A stretch of 64,000 nucleotides of DNA, taken from MTP4 sp052056915. GTDB lineage: Archaea > Halobacteriota > Methanosarcinia > Methanosarcinales > Methanosarcinaceae. The notes beneath the pieces are model-generated. The model did no database searches, was not told where the DNA came from, and was given only the letters and a program-made list of their open reading frames with translations. Location of the stretch: NCBI RefSeq assembly GCF_052056915.1, contig NZ_CP195119.1:248001-312000 (forward strand), written 5' to 3'. Below are positions 18,411-29,251 of the stretch, in pieces. The stretch's first letter is position 1; each line of letters starts with the position of its first letter. The position numbers and the translations under genes were made by a program.

Positions 18411-18743
18411 ATGGGATCCATCCGTTCCAAAATCAAATCTAGAGTAGAGAAATTTATTGAAGTAGATTCCACCGGCTATCGAAGAGCAATTTTATGCATC
18501 TTTATTAAAGTCAAGAAAGCAACCATTGACGAGTTGCATGAAATGCTTGGAAAAAAATACAATGTTTCAAGGAATACGGTTGCATCCATGGTGGGATATA
18601 TTCATTCAAAGCTGGGGATACTCAGGTCTCACAAGGAGTCCTATAAGACCCCGATGGTATACACTCTGCGGGAAGAATATCTGGATCTGCTTATGAAAGT
18701 CGTAAATACGCCACATGAGCCGTCAAGTGATGCAATTGCATAA
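18411..18743 (+). CDS. DUF2551 family protein (winged-helix-like)
   Basis: A 110-residue protein whose opening (SIRSKIKSRVEKFIEVDSTG) and body (KATIDELHEMLGKKYNVSRN then TVASMVGYIHSKLGIL) match the methanogen DUF2551 family. The central part reads as a winged helix with a recognition helix around NVSRNTVASMVGYI, so DNA binding is likely. ATG 18411 follows GAGGTGG at about 18400. The target is unknown. It is transcribed with or just before another small gene at 18810. Confidence 0.8.
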   Translation: MGSIRSKIKSRVEKFIEVDSTGYRRAILCIFIKVKKATIDELHEMLGKKYNVSRNTVASMVGYIHSKLGILRSHKESYKTPMVYTLREEYLDLLMKVVNTPHEPSSDAIA

Positions 18744-18809
18744 AGACTGCTGCATAAATTTCAGATTGCCACATTAATTTTGATCTCATTCTAATTTTGC
18801 TGATGGACT

Positions 18810-19211
18810 ATGTCACTTGTTAAAAACGCCCCAAGAACAGCGACGACCATTATTGTCCGCTCGGACGCAAATTCCCGCATAACTAAAACAAGGAACCCTT
18901 ACGATGCCCTCATGCGGCGCATTTTCCAGGAAGATGCCACTGCCCTGAGAGGCCGGAAGTTCTTAACCATAATAGAAGAAAGGCAGGCTGCAGGCAACCC
19001 GGTCAGGACCGAAGAATGGGAAACGATGCTTGAAGAACTTCAGGTTGGACGTGCCTCTTTTTATGCTATGCGCAACAAGCTCCTGGGTGCAGGGCTCATC
19101 TCCATAAGCAAAGGAGAGTACAGGCTCTCAGGCCAGTTTTCCAGCGACCTGATGGACATGGCCCGCTGGTGGTGGACCGCTGTCCTGGACCAGAAAGAAG
19201 AAAACCTTTAA
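18810..19211 (+). CDS. Hypothetical small protein with helix-turn-helix-like region
   Basis: A 133-residue protein that I do not recognise. The second half (VRTEEWETMLEELQVGRASF then YAMRNKLLGAGLISISKGEY) reads like a winged helix, with GRASFYAMRNKLLGAGLI as helix-turn-helix and KGEYRLS as wing. The first 30 residues are basic and rich in Thr and Ser. It lies 66 bp after the DUF2551 gene on the same strand and just before the promoter of tRNA-Gln. No clear ribosome binding site is visible for ATG 18810. Confidence 0.6.
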   Translation: MSLVKNAPRTATTIIVRSDANSRITKTRNPYDALMRRIFQEDATALRGRKFLTIIEERQAAGNPVRTEEWETMLEELQVGRASFYAMRNKLLGAGLISISKGEYRLSGQFSSDLMDMARWWWTAVLDQKEENL

Positions 19212-19239
19212 AGTAAACCTTAAAATTTCATAATGTGGG

Positions 19240-19255
19240 CCGAAAGGTATATATA
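19240..19255 (+). promoter_or_regulatory. BRE/TATA promoter of tRNA-Gln
   Basis: CCGAAAGG at 19240-19247 followed by TATATATA at 19248-19255 is an ideal archaeal BRE plus TATA box. Transcription would start near 19278-19282, giving a leader of about 40 nt before the tRNA. Confidence 0.75.
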
Positions 19256-19321
19256 CAGATTTGTCCTTTAGAAGATACGCTCAGGGGCGCTCGAAGGCGT
19301 GCCCGAGAGTTAAATCAACGA

Positions 19322-19394
19322 AGCCCGGTAGTGTAGTGGTCAATCATGCAGGACTCTGGATCCCGCAACCTCGGTTCGAATCCGTGCCGGGCTA
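19322..19394 (+). tRNA. tRNA-Gln (anticodon CTG)
   Basis: The acceptor stem AGCCCGG (19322-19328) pairs with CCGGGCT (19387-19393), with discriminator A and no encoded CCA. The D arm includes AGTGGTCAAT. The anticodon loop CTCTGGA gives anticodon CTG between CAGGA and TCCCG. The T loop is TTCGAAT. Two stem oddities are visible: an A opposite C in the anticodon stem and a T opposite T in the T stem. Confidence 0.93.
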
Positions 19395-19412
19395 TCTTAA
19401 ACTCGTAAAGAA

Positions 19413-19451
19413 TCCTACGAATGTTTCGTAGGAACTCCCTACCTTTTTTCC
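19413..19451 (+). terminator. Hairpin and T-run after tRNA-Gln
   Basis: TCCTACGAA (19413-19421) pairs perfectly with TTCGTAGGA (19425-19433) around TGT, and a T-run follows at 19446-19451. It is placed to end the tRNA transcript. The rest of the interval to 19735 shows no gene. Confidence 0.6.
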
Positions 19452-19735
19452 CTGAATAACAGCTGTTTAGCTAAGATGTTCAGTATTCTGCCACATCATT
19501 CAAGACAGATATCCTGACAGATGCCTCAAGATTTCCACAGCCAGAGTATCTCTGTACGAGACTTCCTTACTTAAGCCCTTCTTTTTTTACCTCAGGATAC
19601 CCCATTCCTGAAGCTTCGCTTTAATCTCCTTTTCACGGGCGTTGAATGCGCTGCGATGGAAATGGAGGAATCATCAAAGAGGCGAATAGTCAAACTAAAC
19701 ATCCAGTACTGCATTATAAGAGGTAATGGGAGACT

Positions 19736-20461
19736 ATGGTTATGGCAGTCAATGAGAAAGAAATGAGGATTAAGATAATCAAAGATGGACCGTATCGGGT
19801 TACAGGTGGAGTGCCGCTTTTCGAACAGATAATTGTCACCGATGACACTGGTCATACCAGAGAATTAATTGATATAAAGGAATACCCTCGAAAGGATGCC
19901 TACATCTTATGCCGCTGCGGCTCATCCAAAAACAAGCCCTTCTGTGATGGGACCCATCGCAAAATCGGTTTTAACGGTAGCGAAACAGCCAGTCGAAAGC
20001 CTTACCTGGAAAAAGCGGAAACGTTTGAAGGTCCTGATCTAAAACTCACCGATGTCCACGAGCTCTGCGATCATTCCCGTTTCTGCCAGCGGTCTGGTGG
20101 AATAAGGGATCTCATACAAAAATCGGACGACCCGGAAGCCAGACAAACTGCCATAGAGGAATCCATGATCTGCCCATCAGGACGGCTGGTCATGTGGGAC
20201 AAGAAGACTGGCAAACCCTTTGAAAAAGAATTTGAACCATCTATTGTACTGGTTCACGACAAAGAAAAAAGTTGTGAAGGCCCCCTTTGGGTTCGAGGTG
20301 GTATCCCCATTGAATCAGCAGATGGCAACATGTACGAATCCCGGAACAGAGTAACCCTCTGCCGCTGCGGAAAGTCAGAGAACAAGCCCTACTGTGACGG
20401 CAGCCACTGGATGAGCAGCCAGCAGAAGCTCGAGTTCAGGAAGAAATGGGGCCTGGAATGA
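19736..20461 (+). CDS. Twin-CDGSH iron-sulfur protein
   Basis: A 241-residue protein with two CDGSH-type [2Fe-2S] motifs: CRCGSSKNKPFCDGTH near residue 59 and CRCGKSENKPYCDGSH near residue 205. Each shows the CxC-x(8)-CDGxH ligand pattern of the mitoNEET family. The middle (about 105-150) holds three cysteines (CDHSRFC and MICPSG), typical of the divergent ferredoxin-like region in such fusions. It is probably a cytoplasmic redox or iron-sulfur carrier. Two close ATGs (19736, 19742) compete; GGGAG lies just upstream. It converges with katG, and a shared hairpin separates them. Confidence 0.88.
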   Translation: MVMAVNEKEMRIKIIKDGPYRVTGGVPLFEQIIVTDDTGHTRELIDIKEYPRKDAYILCRCGSSKNKPFCDGTHRKIGFNGSETASRKPYLEKAETFEGPDLKLTDVHELCDHSRFCQRSGGIRDLIQKSDDPEARQTAIEESMICPSGRLVMWDKKTGKPFEKEFEPSIVLVHDKEKSCEGPLWVRGGIPIESADGNMYESRNRVTLCRCGKSENKPYCDGSHWMSSQQKLEFRKKWGLE

Positions 20462-20514
20462 GTGAGTTCGTTGATTAATAGAGATTCTTAACTTGCGGAA
20501 TAAAAAATAGAGAA

Positions 20515-20552
20515 TTCGAGGGTAGCCTTCTTTATTTCAAAATATCCTCGAA
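20515..20552. terminator. Bidirectional hairpin between CDGSH and katG genes
   Basis: TTCGAGG (20515-20521) pairs with CCTCGAA (20546-20552), followed on the plus strand by CTCTTTTTG. Because the two genes converge, the stem could serve both. Confidence 0.6.
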
Positions 20553-20582
20553 CTCTTTTTGTTGAAGACATGTATGCTACGA

Positions 20583-22781
<2,199 letters not shown>

Positions 22782-22796
22782 AACGTTACCCCCCAT

Positions 22797-24165
22797 TGAT
22801 TAAAAATTCAAGACCAAATCTCCAGTAGCCATCTCTTCAACCTTATTTCCTCCCGGAAGAGTTGAGTGCCGATTGCCAGAGGGCTTAATTTCGGTCTGCT
22901 TTCCAAAAGCTTGAAATTCTTACATGCTGTTTTGCCATGTCCAATTTGTCATCGTTTAAGGTATGAACGACATAAGCTTTAATAGGCTTCATCATAATAC
23001 AGCTCGTATAAAGTCCATACGCTATTCTTTCAAACCGTCAGCTTCTTGTCGAATTTGCCTTTCCAATCCTGGAATTTCGTTACTTTAGGTCCTATGACTC
23101 TGATTCTGGCTATATTTCCCCCTTAATCATTACTATTAGTTTACTAACCTTGAAGAACTTATTCCAGCTCAGTAATCAACTACTATAGCCAAAGATATCT
23201 ATTTAATTGGGATTGGGGCTCTTCGCTATTTTGTATGGGTTGAAAATAATTGATTAGTTAAAAAGTTGCCAAATTAAAAATACGAGAATTGAGCTTGAAT
23301 GCGATTCTCATAAATATAGATGATTGAAATTCACAAATCTGCTCCATATTTGGAAATGGATGTAAATTACCCACTCAAAACAGCGAAGAGCCAATATTGA
23401 TTATTAATCCCTGCCGTCCCTGCAAGCTCGTTTAAAGCCCTGTATACTCAAGATTTGGTAACCTTACCAGGACCTGCAAGCCTTCGGAGTTAAGGGCCTT
23501 GGCCTGCAGGTTGATAGCATCGAAGATCCACAGAGTGAAACATATAGAAGGACTATCTACATCTCGTATTTTTCGGGTAGCTTCGGAGATCCAGAAGTGT
23601 AAATACTCGCATCAGAACAACCTTCTTATAGAAACCGTTCCTGAGATCAAACCATTCATCGGCAAGTTTCAATCCGCTTTCCGTTTTAAAAACTATTTTT
23701 CTGGCTGGCCATACATTTTAAAGAGTTGCGTACCTGAAAAGAAAGTTAGAGGGGAGTTAGAAGAAAAGCCAGGAGAACTTAAGAGATCTTGAAAAATACT
23801 AAATGGGAATTCATGCTTTTTAGGAAACATCATTTCCTTTTTGTAGAATTCATTGAAAATTTCCCCGGGACTTTTGGAGCCAGCTCTCTAATGCGGACAA
23901 CATTGGCCAGTTCTAGGAAACTTCCTGTTTTTGGTATGGGCATCACCTAACAAAAGTATTACTTTTTATCCGAAACTGCACCCTGAAAGGCAAGATCAGA
24001 AGCTTTTGGAAATCCCCCGTCCTTTTTGTCCAAAATACAAAAATATGTCCCGGGACTTTTGAGGGCAACACGCCATATATGGATAACACTTGTCCTCAAG
24101 AGGGGGCTAAATGAAAAAAATATTAAGAAATATCATTAAACATTATGAAATACTTACAAGGCCTT
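22797..24165. other. Non-coding interval with MITE and decayed DNA
   Basis: About 1.4 kb without a supported gene. It contains a MITE (23217-23392). An unrecognised frame at about 23430-23792 has no proper start and an upstream in-frame stop and may be decayed coding DNA. Two related stretches around CCCGGGACTTTTG occur at about 23862-23910 and 24050-24100. Function is not assignable. Confidence 0.5.
23217..23392. mobile_element. 176-bp MITE with ISL3-like terminal inverted repeats
   Basis: The left end GGCTCTTCGCTATTTTGTAT (23217-23236, continuing GGGT) and the right end, read in reverse complement from 23392, GGCTCTTCGCTGTTTTGAGT then GGGT, match at 21 of 24 bases. Termini starting GGCTCTTCG are typical of ISL3-family insertion sequences. 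The inside is too short for a transposase. A clean 8-bp target duplication is not seen, so the copy may be old. Confidence 0.8.
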
Positions 24166-24513
24166 TCAGCTGTGACACTCCAGATTTTCTTCGTACTTCT
24201 GCATGACCGTGGCTGCGGCTTCTTCCCCAAGTTTTTCCTCTACAACATTCAGGAAAATGATTATGTAGTCAGGGGGAACGCAGCCAAGGCTCTCTTCCCC
24301 ACTCAGGATAAGGGAGATGAGGTATTCCAGGTCCCCGGGGGAAATTCCACTTACTCTTCGATGGAAATCAATGGCGTCCTTAGAGTAGTGGTTTGCCAGG
24401 GGAGGAAGAATCGAACGGTAGGGAACTCCGGAGCCTGAACAGAGCAGGTCTTCACATTCAGGTGCAAGTTTTTTCAAGAGGCCAATGTCTTTTTCGGAAA
24501 GGATTCTTGCCAT
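24166..24513 (-). CDS. Hypothetical helical protein
   Basis: A 115-residue soluble, mostly helical protein (ARILSEKDIGLLKKLAPECE at the start, PPDYIIIFLNVVEEKLGEEA later). ATG 24513 follows GGGAGTGA, a good ribosome binding site, which supports a real gene. No family is recognised, and neither neighbour suggests a role. Confidence 0.65.
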   Translation of the reverse strand: MARILSEKDIGLLKKLAPECEDLLCSGSGVPYRSILPPLANHYSKDAIDFHRRVSGISPGDLEYLISLILSGEESLGCVPPDYIIIFLNVVEEKLGEEAAATVMQKYEENLECHS

Positions 24514-24708
24514 GAAAGATCACTCCCTGTGAAATCCGAAAATAATATCCGGATATAGAAGTATTTTTACGAAATTATAAAGGAAACGTGTTAAAGGAAA
24601 TGTGTGAAAGAAAATCTTAACTGAAATCTAATCTTTTCCAGTAATATTTTATTCAGGAATTTTACCAGGACAAAAGAAGATTCTATTTTCTTCTATTTAA
24701 GAAATGGT

Positions 24709-24785
24709 TTTCTACCTCCTTTCTGTCTCTTTTGCCTTATATTCTCTGCTTTCTTTCTACCTTCTTTCTGCCTCTTTTGCCTTAA
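24709..24785. repeat. Pyrimidine-rich 45-bp direct repeat
   Basis: TTTCTACCTCCTTTCTGTCT then CTTTTGCCTTA (from 24709) recurs from about 24754 as TTTCTACCTTCTTTCTGCCT then CTTTTGCCTTA. It lies in the non-coding stretch 24514-24856. Confidence 0.6.
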
Positions 24786-24856
24786 TTTCGTCAGGAAATC
24801 ATATTTTTAATCCCGGAATGTCCAGATACCAATTCGATAAATAAGCTGGGAAAAAA

Positions 24857-25178
24857 GGTGCCTGACATAGAGTCCTATGAAAAGTACCACCGTACATTCG
24901 AGCTTCAGGAGAAGTGGGAAAGATAGTATGCAAATGTTGACGTCAAGCATTCGGCCTGTGAGGTCTGCCACGGACAGCCGGAAGGGGGGTATGCGGCCAA
25001 TAATGTCTCCTGGCCCCAGAGGTATGTGCGGCCGGAAGTCGATCTCTCCAGCAAGCCACTGAGAGAACCATCATGAGGCGCATCTAGTGGGGTACTGCAG
25101 GAGCACCTATGGAGCGGTCCCGAGCCCTGCTGCCGGAGATCTATAACCTGAACGAAAATGTCCTGCCTGAGGTATAGG
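24857..25178 (+). pseudogene. Decayed gene with a CxxCH motif
   Basis: The plus-strand frame from 24857 reads VPDIESYEKYHRTFELQEKW, meets a TAG at 24924-24926 and continues with HSACEVCHGQPEGGY and WPQRYVRPEVDLSSKP to a TGA near 25076. Another frame then reads GTAGAPMERSRALLPEIYNL to about 25178. Protein-like composition across two frames with stops indicates a decayed gene. CEVCH is a possible c-type heme site. I do not recognise the family. Confidence 0.5.
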
Positions 25179-25316
25179 CGTGACGGAGTGTAGAATTACC
25201 TGCACAGTCTGCCACACTCCGCATAAGAACCGGCCAGTTATTTGAGTTAACATTTGAGCGAATATGTTGAGACAACTGGTGAATTAAAGTATAGAGTTGA
25301 CATTTTCGGTTTAATT

Positions 25317-26072
25317 TTACAGTTCAAGGTTCATGAGGTCTTCTGCCAGGATTATTTCCCCGTCAAAGTTCCCTTTCAGCCGGTATATGGCTTCTCTTTC
25401 GTGTCCCCGCATTTCGGGATAGAAGTGCGTCAGGCAAAGACTTCCTATCTCGTCCCTGTACTCGTCCAGCATATCTGAGAGGGTCGACGGGGTCGTATGG
25501 TTCGTGACCTTCATGCCTGCGGGAAAGGAGCATTCATGGATAAGGAGGTCAGCCTCGACTGCCAGGTCCAGGACGTCCCTGCAGGGCTCCGTGTCTCCGG
25601 AGTAGACGATTTCCCCTTCCCCCGACATTAGCCGGTAAGCCAGGGTCGGGACACTGTGTACGGCAGCCGCGCAACTGATTTCACAGTCAAACCCCTCGGG
25701 TACGAACTCCTTTCCCGGAGAGCACTCAATGACTTTCACGTCCACCTCCTCGAGAATGTACTCATAAAGCCCTAGCAAGTCAAATAACCAGTCCTCAGTT
25801 CCCTCAGGCCCGTAGACCCGCATATCGGTTTTTCCCATGAGCCAGTTCGCCTTCACGAGGCAGAGCAGGTCCGCAACATGGTCCAGGTGAAGGTGAGAGA
25901 GCAGTACGGTATCAATCTCCGTATGCCGGACCCCGGTTTCTAAAATCCGGTTCAGAACGCCGCTTCCGCAGTCGATAAGCAGAGGTTTTTCCTCAAACTC
26001 CACAAGTACACCTGACTGCACCCGACCCTTCTGGGGGATCGCAACTCCTGTGCCAAGGAATGTAATTTCCAT
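25317..26072 (-). CDS. MBL-fold metal-dependent hydrolase (RNase Z-like)
   Basis: A 251-residue metallo-beta-lactamase-fold protein. The metal motif is SHLHLDHVADLL (HxHxDH), with further ligands in AAAVHSVPTLAYR, YSGDTEPC and CLTHFYPE. The opening MEITFLGTGVAIPQKGR and overall size fit the RNase Z/arylsulfatase-like branch, but the exosite of true tRNase Z is absent. The substrate is therefore uncertain; phosphodiesters are plausible. It is transcribed alone, divergent from tRNA-Leu. Confidence 0.88.
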   Translation of the reverse strand: MEITFLGTGVAIPQKGRVQSGVLVEFEEKPLLIDCGSGVLNRILETGVRHTEIDTVLLSHLHLDHVADLLCLVKANWLMGKTDMRVYGPEGTEDWLFDLLGLYEYILEEVDVKVIECSPGKEFVPEGFDCEISCAAAVHSVPTLAYRLMSGEGEIVYSGDTEPCRDVLDLAVEADLLIHECSFPAGMKVTNHTTPSTLSDMLDEYRDEIGSLCLTHFYPEMRGHEREAIYRLKGNFDGEIILAEDLMNLEL

Positions 26073-26169
26073 GAATTAAAGAATAAGCTTTAAATAATTT
26101 AACTTTATTTAAAGAATGCTCGCATTAAGGAGTTTTTGCGGCTAAAAACAGTTCAGCTTTTTTCGAAGA

Positions 26170-26254
26170 GCGAGGGTTGCCCAGCCCGGCCAAAGGCGCC
26201 GGACTTAAGATCCGGTATCGAAGGATTTCGTGGGTTCGAATCCCACCCCTCGCA
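26170..26254 (+). tRNA. tRNA-Leu (anticodon TAA)
   Basis: The acceptor stem GCGAGGG (26170-26176) pairs with CCCTCGC (26247-26253), with discriminator A and no encoded CCA. The anticodon stem CCGGA/TCCGG encloses CTTAAGA, giving TAA. A long variable arm (TATCGAAGGATTTCG) and the T loop TTCGAAT fit a class II leucine tRNA. Confidence 0.97.
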
Positions 26255-26255
26255 C

Positions 26256-26262
26256 TTTTTTT
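26256..26262 (+). terminator. T-run terminator of tRNA-Leu
   Basis: Seven T residues begin two bases after the tRNA discriminator, the usual archaeal tRNA stop. The remaining bases to 26565 are AT-rich and show no gene. Confidence 0.7.
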
Positions 26263-26565
26263 AATTCTTTAAAGTGAGGCAGATATCTCTAAAAAACACA
26301 ACGCATTTTTGCAAAGATTCCGCAAAGCCGATTTTTTCTAAAATATTCTTAACTAGAAAATCCATTTTAATAATTCTCATTGACTGAAAAATAAGATTTT
26401 TTTGTATGCATTTCTGTAAGAGTTATGCGCAACCGTTAATTTACAAAGTTGCCATGACAAAAAAATAACTTTATCATTTAATTTATGTTTTTGCCGATTA
26501 AAAAGTGAAAAGTCTGTGAGAAAAAACTGTTGTAAGTGGGAAAATATGTGGAAACATTAGATTTC

Positions 26566-27033
26566 TCAATATTCTACAGCCTCTATAAGAATAGGAATAG
26601 GTTCACGGAGTCTATCATAGGGAATAGTTTCACCAAATACAGTGTATAAACGTATGCTTGCTGAAGTATGACTGTCTAAGATTTCCAGGTTAGCTTCATT
26701 TGTAATTTGGTCATCCATAGTCACCTTAAAGGTATACTCTCTTTTTTCCTGTTGTAACCATAGACTCAAAGGACGAGATCGTGACACATCACTTCCAGGT
26801 TCCAAACTGTATGTTTCGTTTATTATTGATTTGTTATGTTGATCAAGTACTTCCACTGTTACTTCATGACTATTAACGTCATGATTGTGTATTACAAAAA
26901 ATGGTGCTAAAAAATACGGTGATGCTGGTTCCTTAAAAATGAAAGAAAGAGATACAGAGATAAATAAAGCAATTATTAGAAGAACTCCTATAACAATAGG
27001 CTTATTTCTGATCTTACTAACCAAATAAACCAT
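26566..27033 (-). CDS. Hypothetical membrane-anchored protein
   Basis: A 155-residue protein with one N-terminal membrane helix (PIVIGVLLIIALFISVSLSF) and an outside domain rich in beta strands (HDVNSHEVTVEVLDQHNKSI, YTFKVTMDDQITNEANLEIL). This resembles a small Ig-like or carboxypeptidase-regulatory fold. ATG 27033. No family was recognised. Base composition is AT-rich, like the surrounding accessory region, and the neighbours are remnants. Confidence 0.6.
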   Translation of the reverse strand: MVYLVSKIRNKPIVIGVLLIIALFISVSLSFIFKEPASPYFLAPFFVIHNHDVNSHEVTVEVLDQHNKSIINETYSLEPGSDVSRSRPLSLWLQQEKREYTFKVTMDDQITNEANLEILDSHTSASIRLYTVFGETIPYDRLREPIPILIEAVEY

Positions 27034-27360
27034 CTCTGAAATCCTGTACTTCTACTAAATGCTACAGAATGTTTCAAAAAATCTAATGGCTGTTTAAGTA
27101 TATAATAGCACCTGAGATATAATATACTGAAGTTCTTTATCAAAGCAGATTTGTTTTTCAGAATTTATATAAGTTTGTAATTTAGTGCTTATGTCTACAA
27201 ATTTATTTTAAAAGCCGTTCATGTATTAATTTCTAAATGTGCTCATAAACTTTTTCATGGATTTAGTTTTTAAGTTTATCCCCCCATAATTTACAATTCT
27301 ATCTTTCATCCTCTTCAAGTACTCCTATGCTTAATTCCAGTCTCCCTTGCCTCTTAGGGG

Positions 27361-27630
27361 TCAAAGCCAATATCCTTTGTTAATCTCTTCCTCATTAATG
27401 AAAACTTGAGACGTGGTAACATCCAAAGGCTGATCCTCAATATTATTAGCTACTTTTCCAATGTAGACCAACCCATCAGCCTGAATCTGTTTTTTCTCTA
27501 AAAACCTTATATCCCCATCAAACTTATTTTCAAGATGTTCAACATATTGTAAAATTGTCCTGCTCAAAGGTTTGGAATATTGAGATCCTTCCTTAGCTTT
27601 CTCTGATTCATAATCAATAAACGACTCGGA
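27361..27630 (-). pseudogene. Decayed gene remnant
   Basis: An 89-codon open frame ends KGYWL with TGA near 27361 and opens after a TAG near 27631 with no ATG; the first TTG is at 27567. The sequence SFIDYESEKAKEGSQYSKPL then ILQYVEHLENKFDGDIRFLE looks protein-like. Other frames just upstream also look coding (RPGFEEYEMGVMSLASFPK at about 27650-27700). A frameshifted, truncated gene is the best reading. No family is recognised. Confidence 0.4.
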
Positions 27631-27905
27631 CTATCTTCATACAATCTTTGGAAAAGAAGCCAGAGACATAACGCCCATTTCATATTCTTCAAAGCCCGGG
27701 CGCTCTAAAAGAAAGTGTTACTTTAAATAATACAACTTTTTAAAACAAAATTTCAGAATATTTTTATACAAGCGACATTCTTTAGAAATTATGAGTTTCT
27801 GAAGTAATATTGAAAAAATTGTTGAAATAATTCTGAATATAAATTCTAATGGAGAAATGATGAATTATTTTTATTTCTGAAATCTAAATATTGGGAGTAG
27901 ATAAA

Positions 27906-28139
27906 ATGAATGGAAATGATGTTACACAATTAATTATCAAAAGTTCAAAAGTAAAATCTACACTTGTGCTAGTTTTAATTTGTGGAGTCTTAAATATAGG
28001 TACAGACTTAAGTGTTGGTTTAGTTCCAGGTGTAGGAGATGTTGCCAATTCTGCTATTGATACAATACTTACTATTCTTCAGGTAGGGTCAATTGCTTTA
28101 TTAAGTTCGAATGGAATTGAGTATATTCCAAATGAATGA
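27906..28139 (+). CDS. Small hypothetical membrane protein
   Basis: A 77-residue protein from ATG 27906. It has a hydrophobic stretch (TLVLVLICGVLNIGTDLSVG) and a second (SAIDTILTILQVGSIALL) linked by LVPGVGDVAN, so two membrane helices with a glycine- and proline-rich turn. GGGAG at about 27893-27897 supports this start over an in-frame TTG at 27891. No family is recognised. Confidence 0.6.
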   Translation: MNGNDVTQLIIKSSKVKSTLVLVLICGVLNIGTDLSVGLVPGVGDVANSAIDTILTILQVGSIALLSSNGIEYIPNE

Positions 28140-28527
28140 TTTAAGTATTCACTTTCATCTCTTTAATTTTGTAACATTTTCTTCCTCGTATTTTTTGCTT
28201 TTCTTCCAAGCTGGTTTTTGCCAGCAGATTACAAGTGAATTATCGCATCTAGCCAGATTTAATATATAATTCAAAAGATAATTGAAGCACTATTTTGAGC
28301 ATTCGCCGGAAAACCATTCTAGAAGAAGATAACGTTGCTGTAGAAGCAAATACAAATAAGACGTATAACCAAACTTAATCTGGGAGAGGGAATTGAAATA
28401 GCGATCAACAGGAATTTACTTTAAAATTGTCAATGTAATTTAATATGGTAAACAGCATCAATCAACCAATTTAAATATCTTAATGATGCCGAAAATAATT
28501 CTATCATGATTTGAAAAGGGGGATCCT
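28140..28527. other. Non-coding interval
   Basis: No gene is seen. A small hairpin GCTGG/CCAGC at 28210-28225 may end the preceding transcript. Confidence 0.4.
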
Positions 28528-29118
28528 ATGAAACACTTCATCACAAAAAACACGTCTGTTACGGAAGAGGCGCTTAACGTCATCGCCCATTTGCCCACGA
28601 AAAGTCTTCCTGCAATAGTTGAAGATGAATTCTTCGCTAAACTGAGCGACCGCGATATTATGCGTATAGCCGTTTTACTTGCGCAAAAAAGCTATGATGA
28701 GGGGGGCTGCCCAATCGGGGGCGTCATAATCGATAACAATACGCACCGGATTGTCGGAAAAGGACATAATACGCTTGTGCAGGACAACGACCCTTACAAC
28801 CACGGGGAAACTTCCGCCATACGCGATGCAGGACGGCAGGACTTCAGCGAAACCACGATTTTCACAACGCTCAGCCCCTGCGACGTTTGCGCCACCTTGA
28901 TATATATGCGCCAGTTCGACCGCGTGGTCGTCGGGGATGTTACGAACGCCTCGGGCAATGAACGGATGCTGCACGAGAAGGGCGTCAAAGTCGATATCCT
29001 TGAAGATCCTGTGGGAATAGCACTGTATGCGAAATACCGGGCTGAAAAGCCGGAACTCGACATGGAAGATTGGAAGGGCCTGGCTGCCGTTCGAAAAGCC
29101 CGACAGGACTTTGCTTAA
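28528..29118 (+). CDS. Cytosine/nucleoside deaminase (CDA fold)
   Basis: A 196-residue protein with the zinc deaminase signature: HGETSAIRDA (His ligand and catalytic Glu) and TLSPCDVCATLIYMR (two Cys ligands). The core (IAVLLAQKSYDEGGCPIGGV to EDPVGIALYAKYRAEKPELD) is most like yeast-type cytosine deaminases, which convert cytosine to uracil in pyrimidine salvage. About 45 extra residues precede the core. ATG 28528 follows GGGGGATCC. The gene is clearly more GC-rich than the AT-rich DNA on both sides, which suggests recent transfer. It stands alone. Confidence 0.85.
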   Translation: MKHFITKNTSVTEEALNVIAHLPTKSLPAIVEDEFFAKLSDRDIMRIAVLLAQKSYDEGGCPIGGVIIDNNTHRIVGKGHNTLVQDNDPYNHGETSAIRDAGRQDFSETTIFTTLSPCDVCATLIYMRQFDRVVVGDVTNASGNERMLHEKGVKVDILEDPVGIALYAKYRAEKPELDMEDWKGLAAVRKARQDFA

Positions 29119-29251
29119 TAAAGATTTTTCCGGGTTTCTTACTCTGGAACCTTAATTTGCTCACATAATATATTTTTTGCACAAAGTTTATACTTTCTAA
29201 AAATTAATATATGTCGTATAAAACCAGATCACATGTAGATGATACAAAAAT

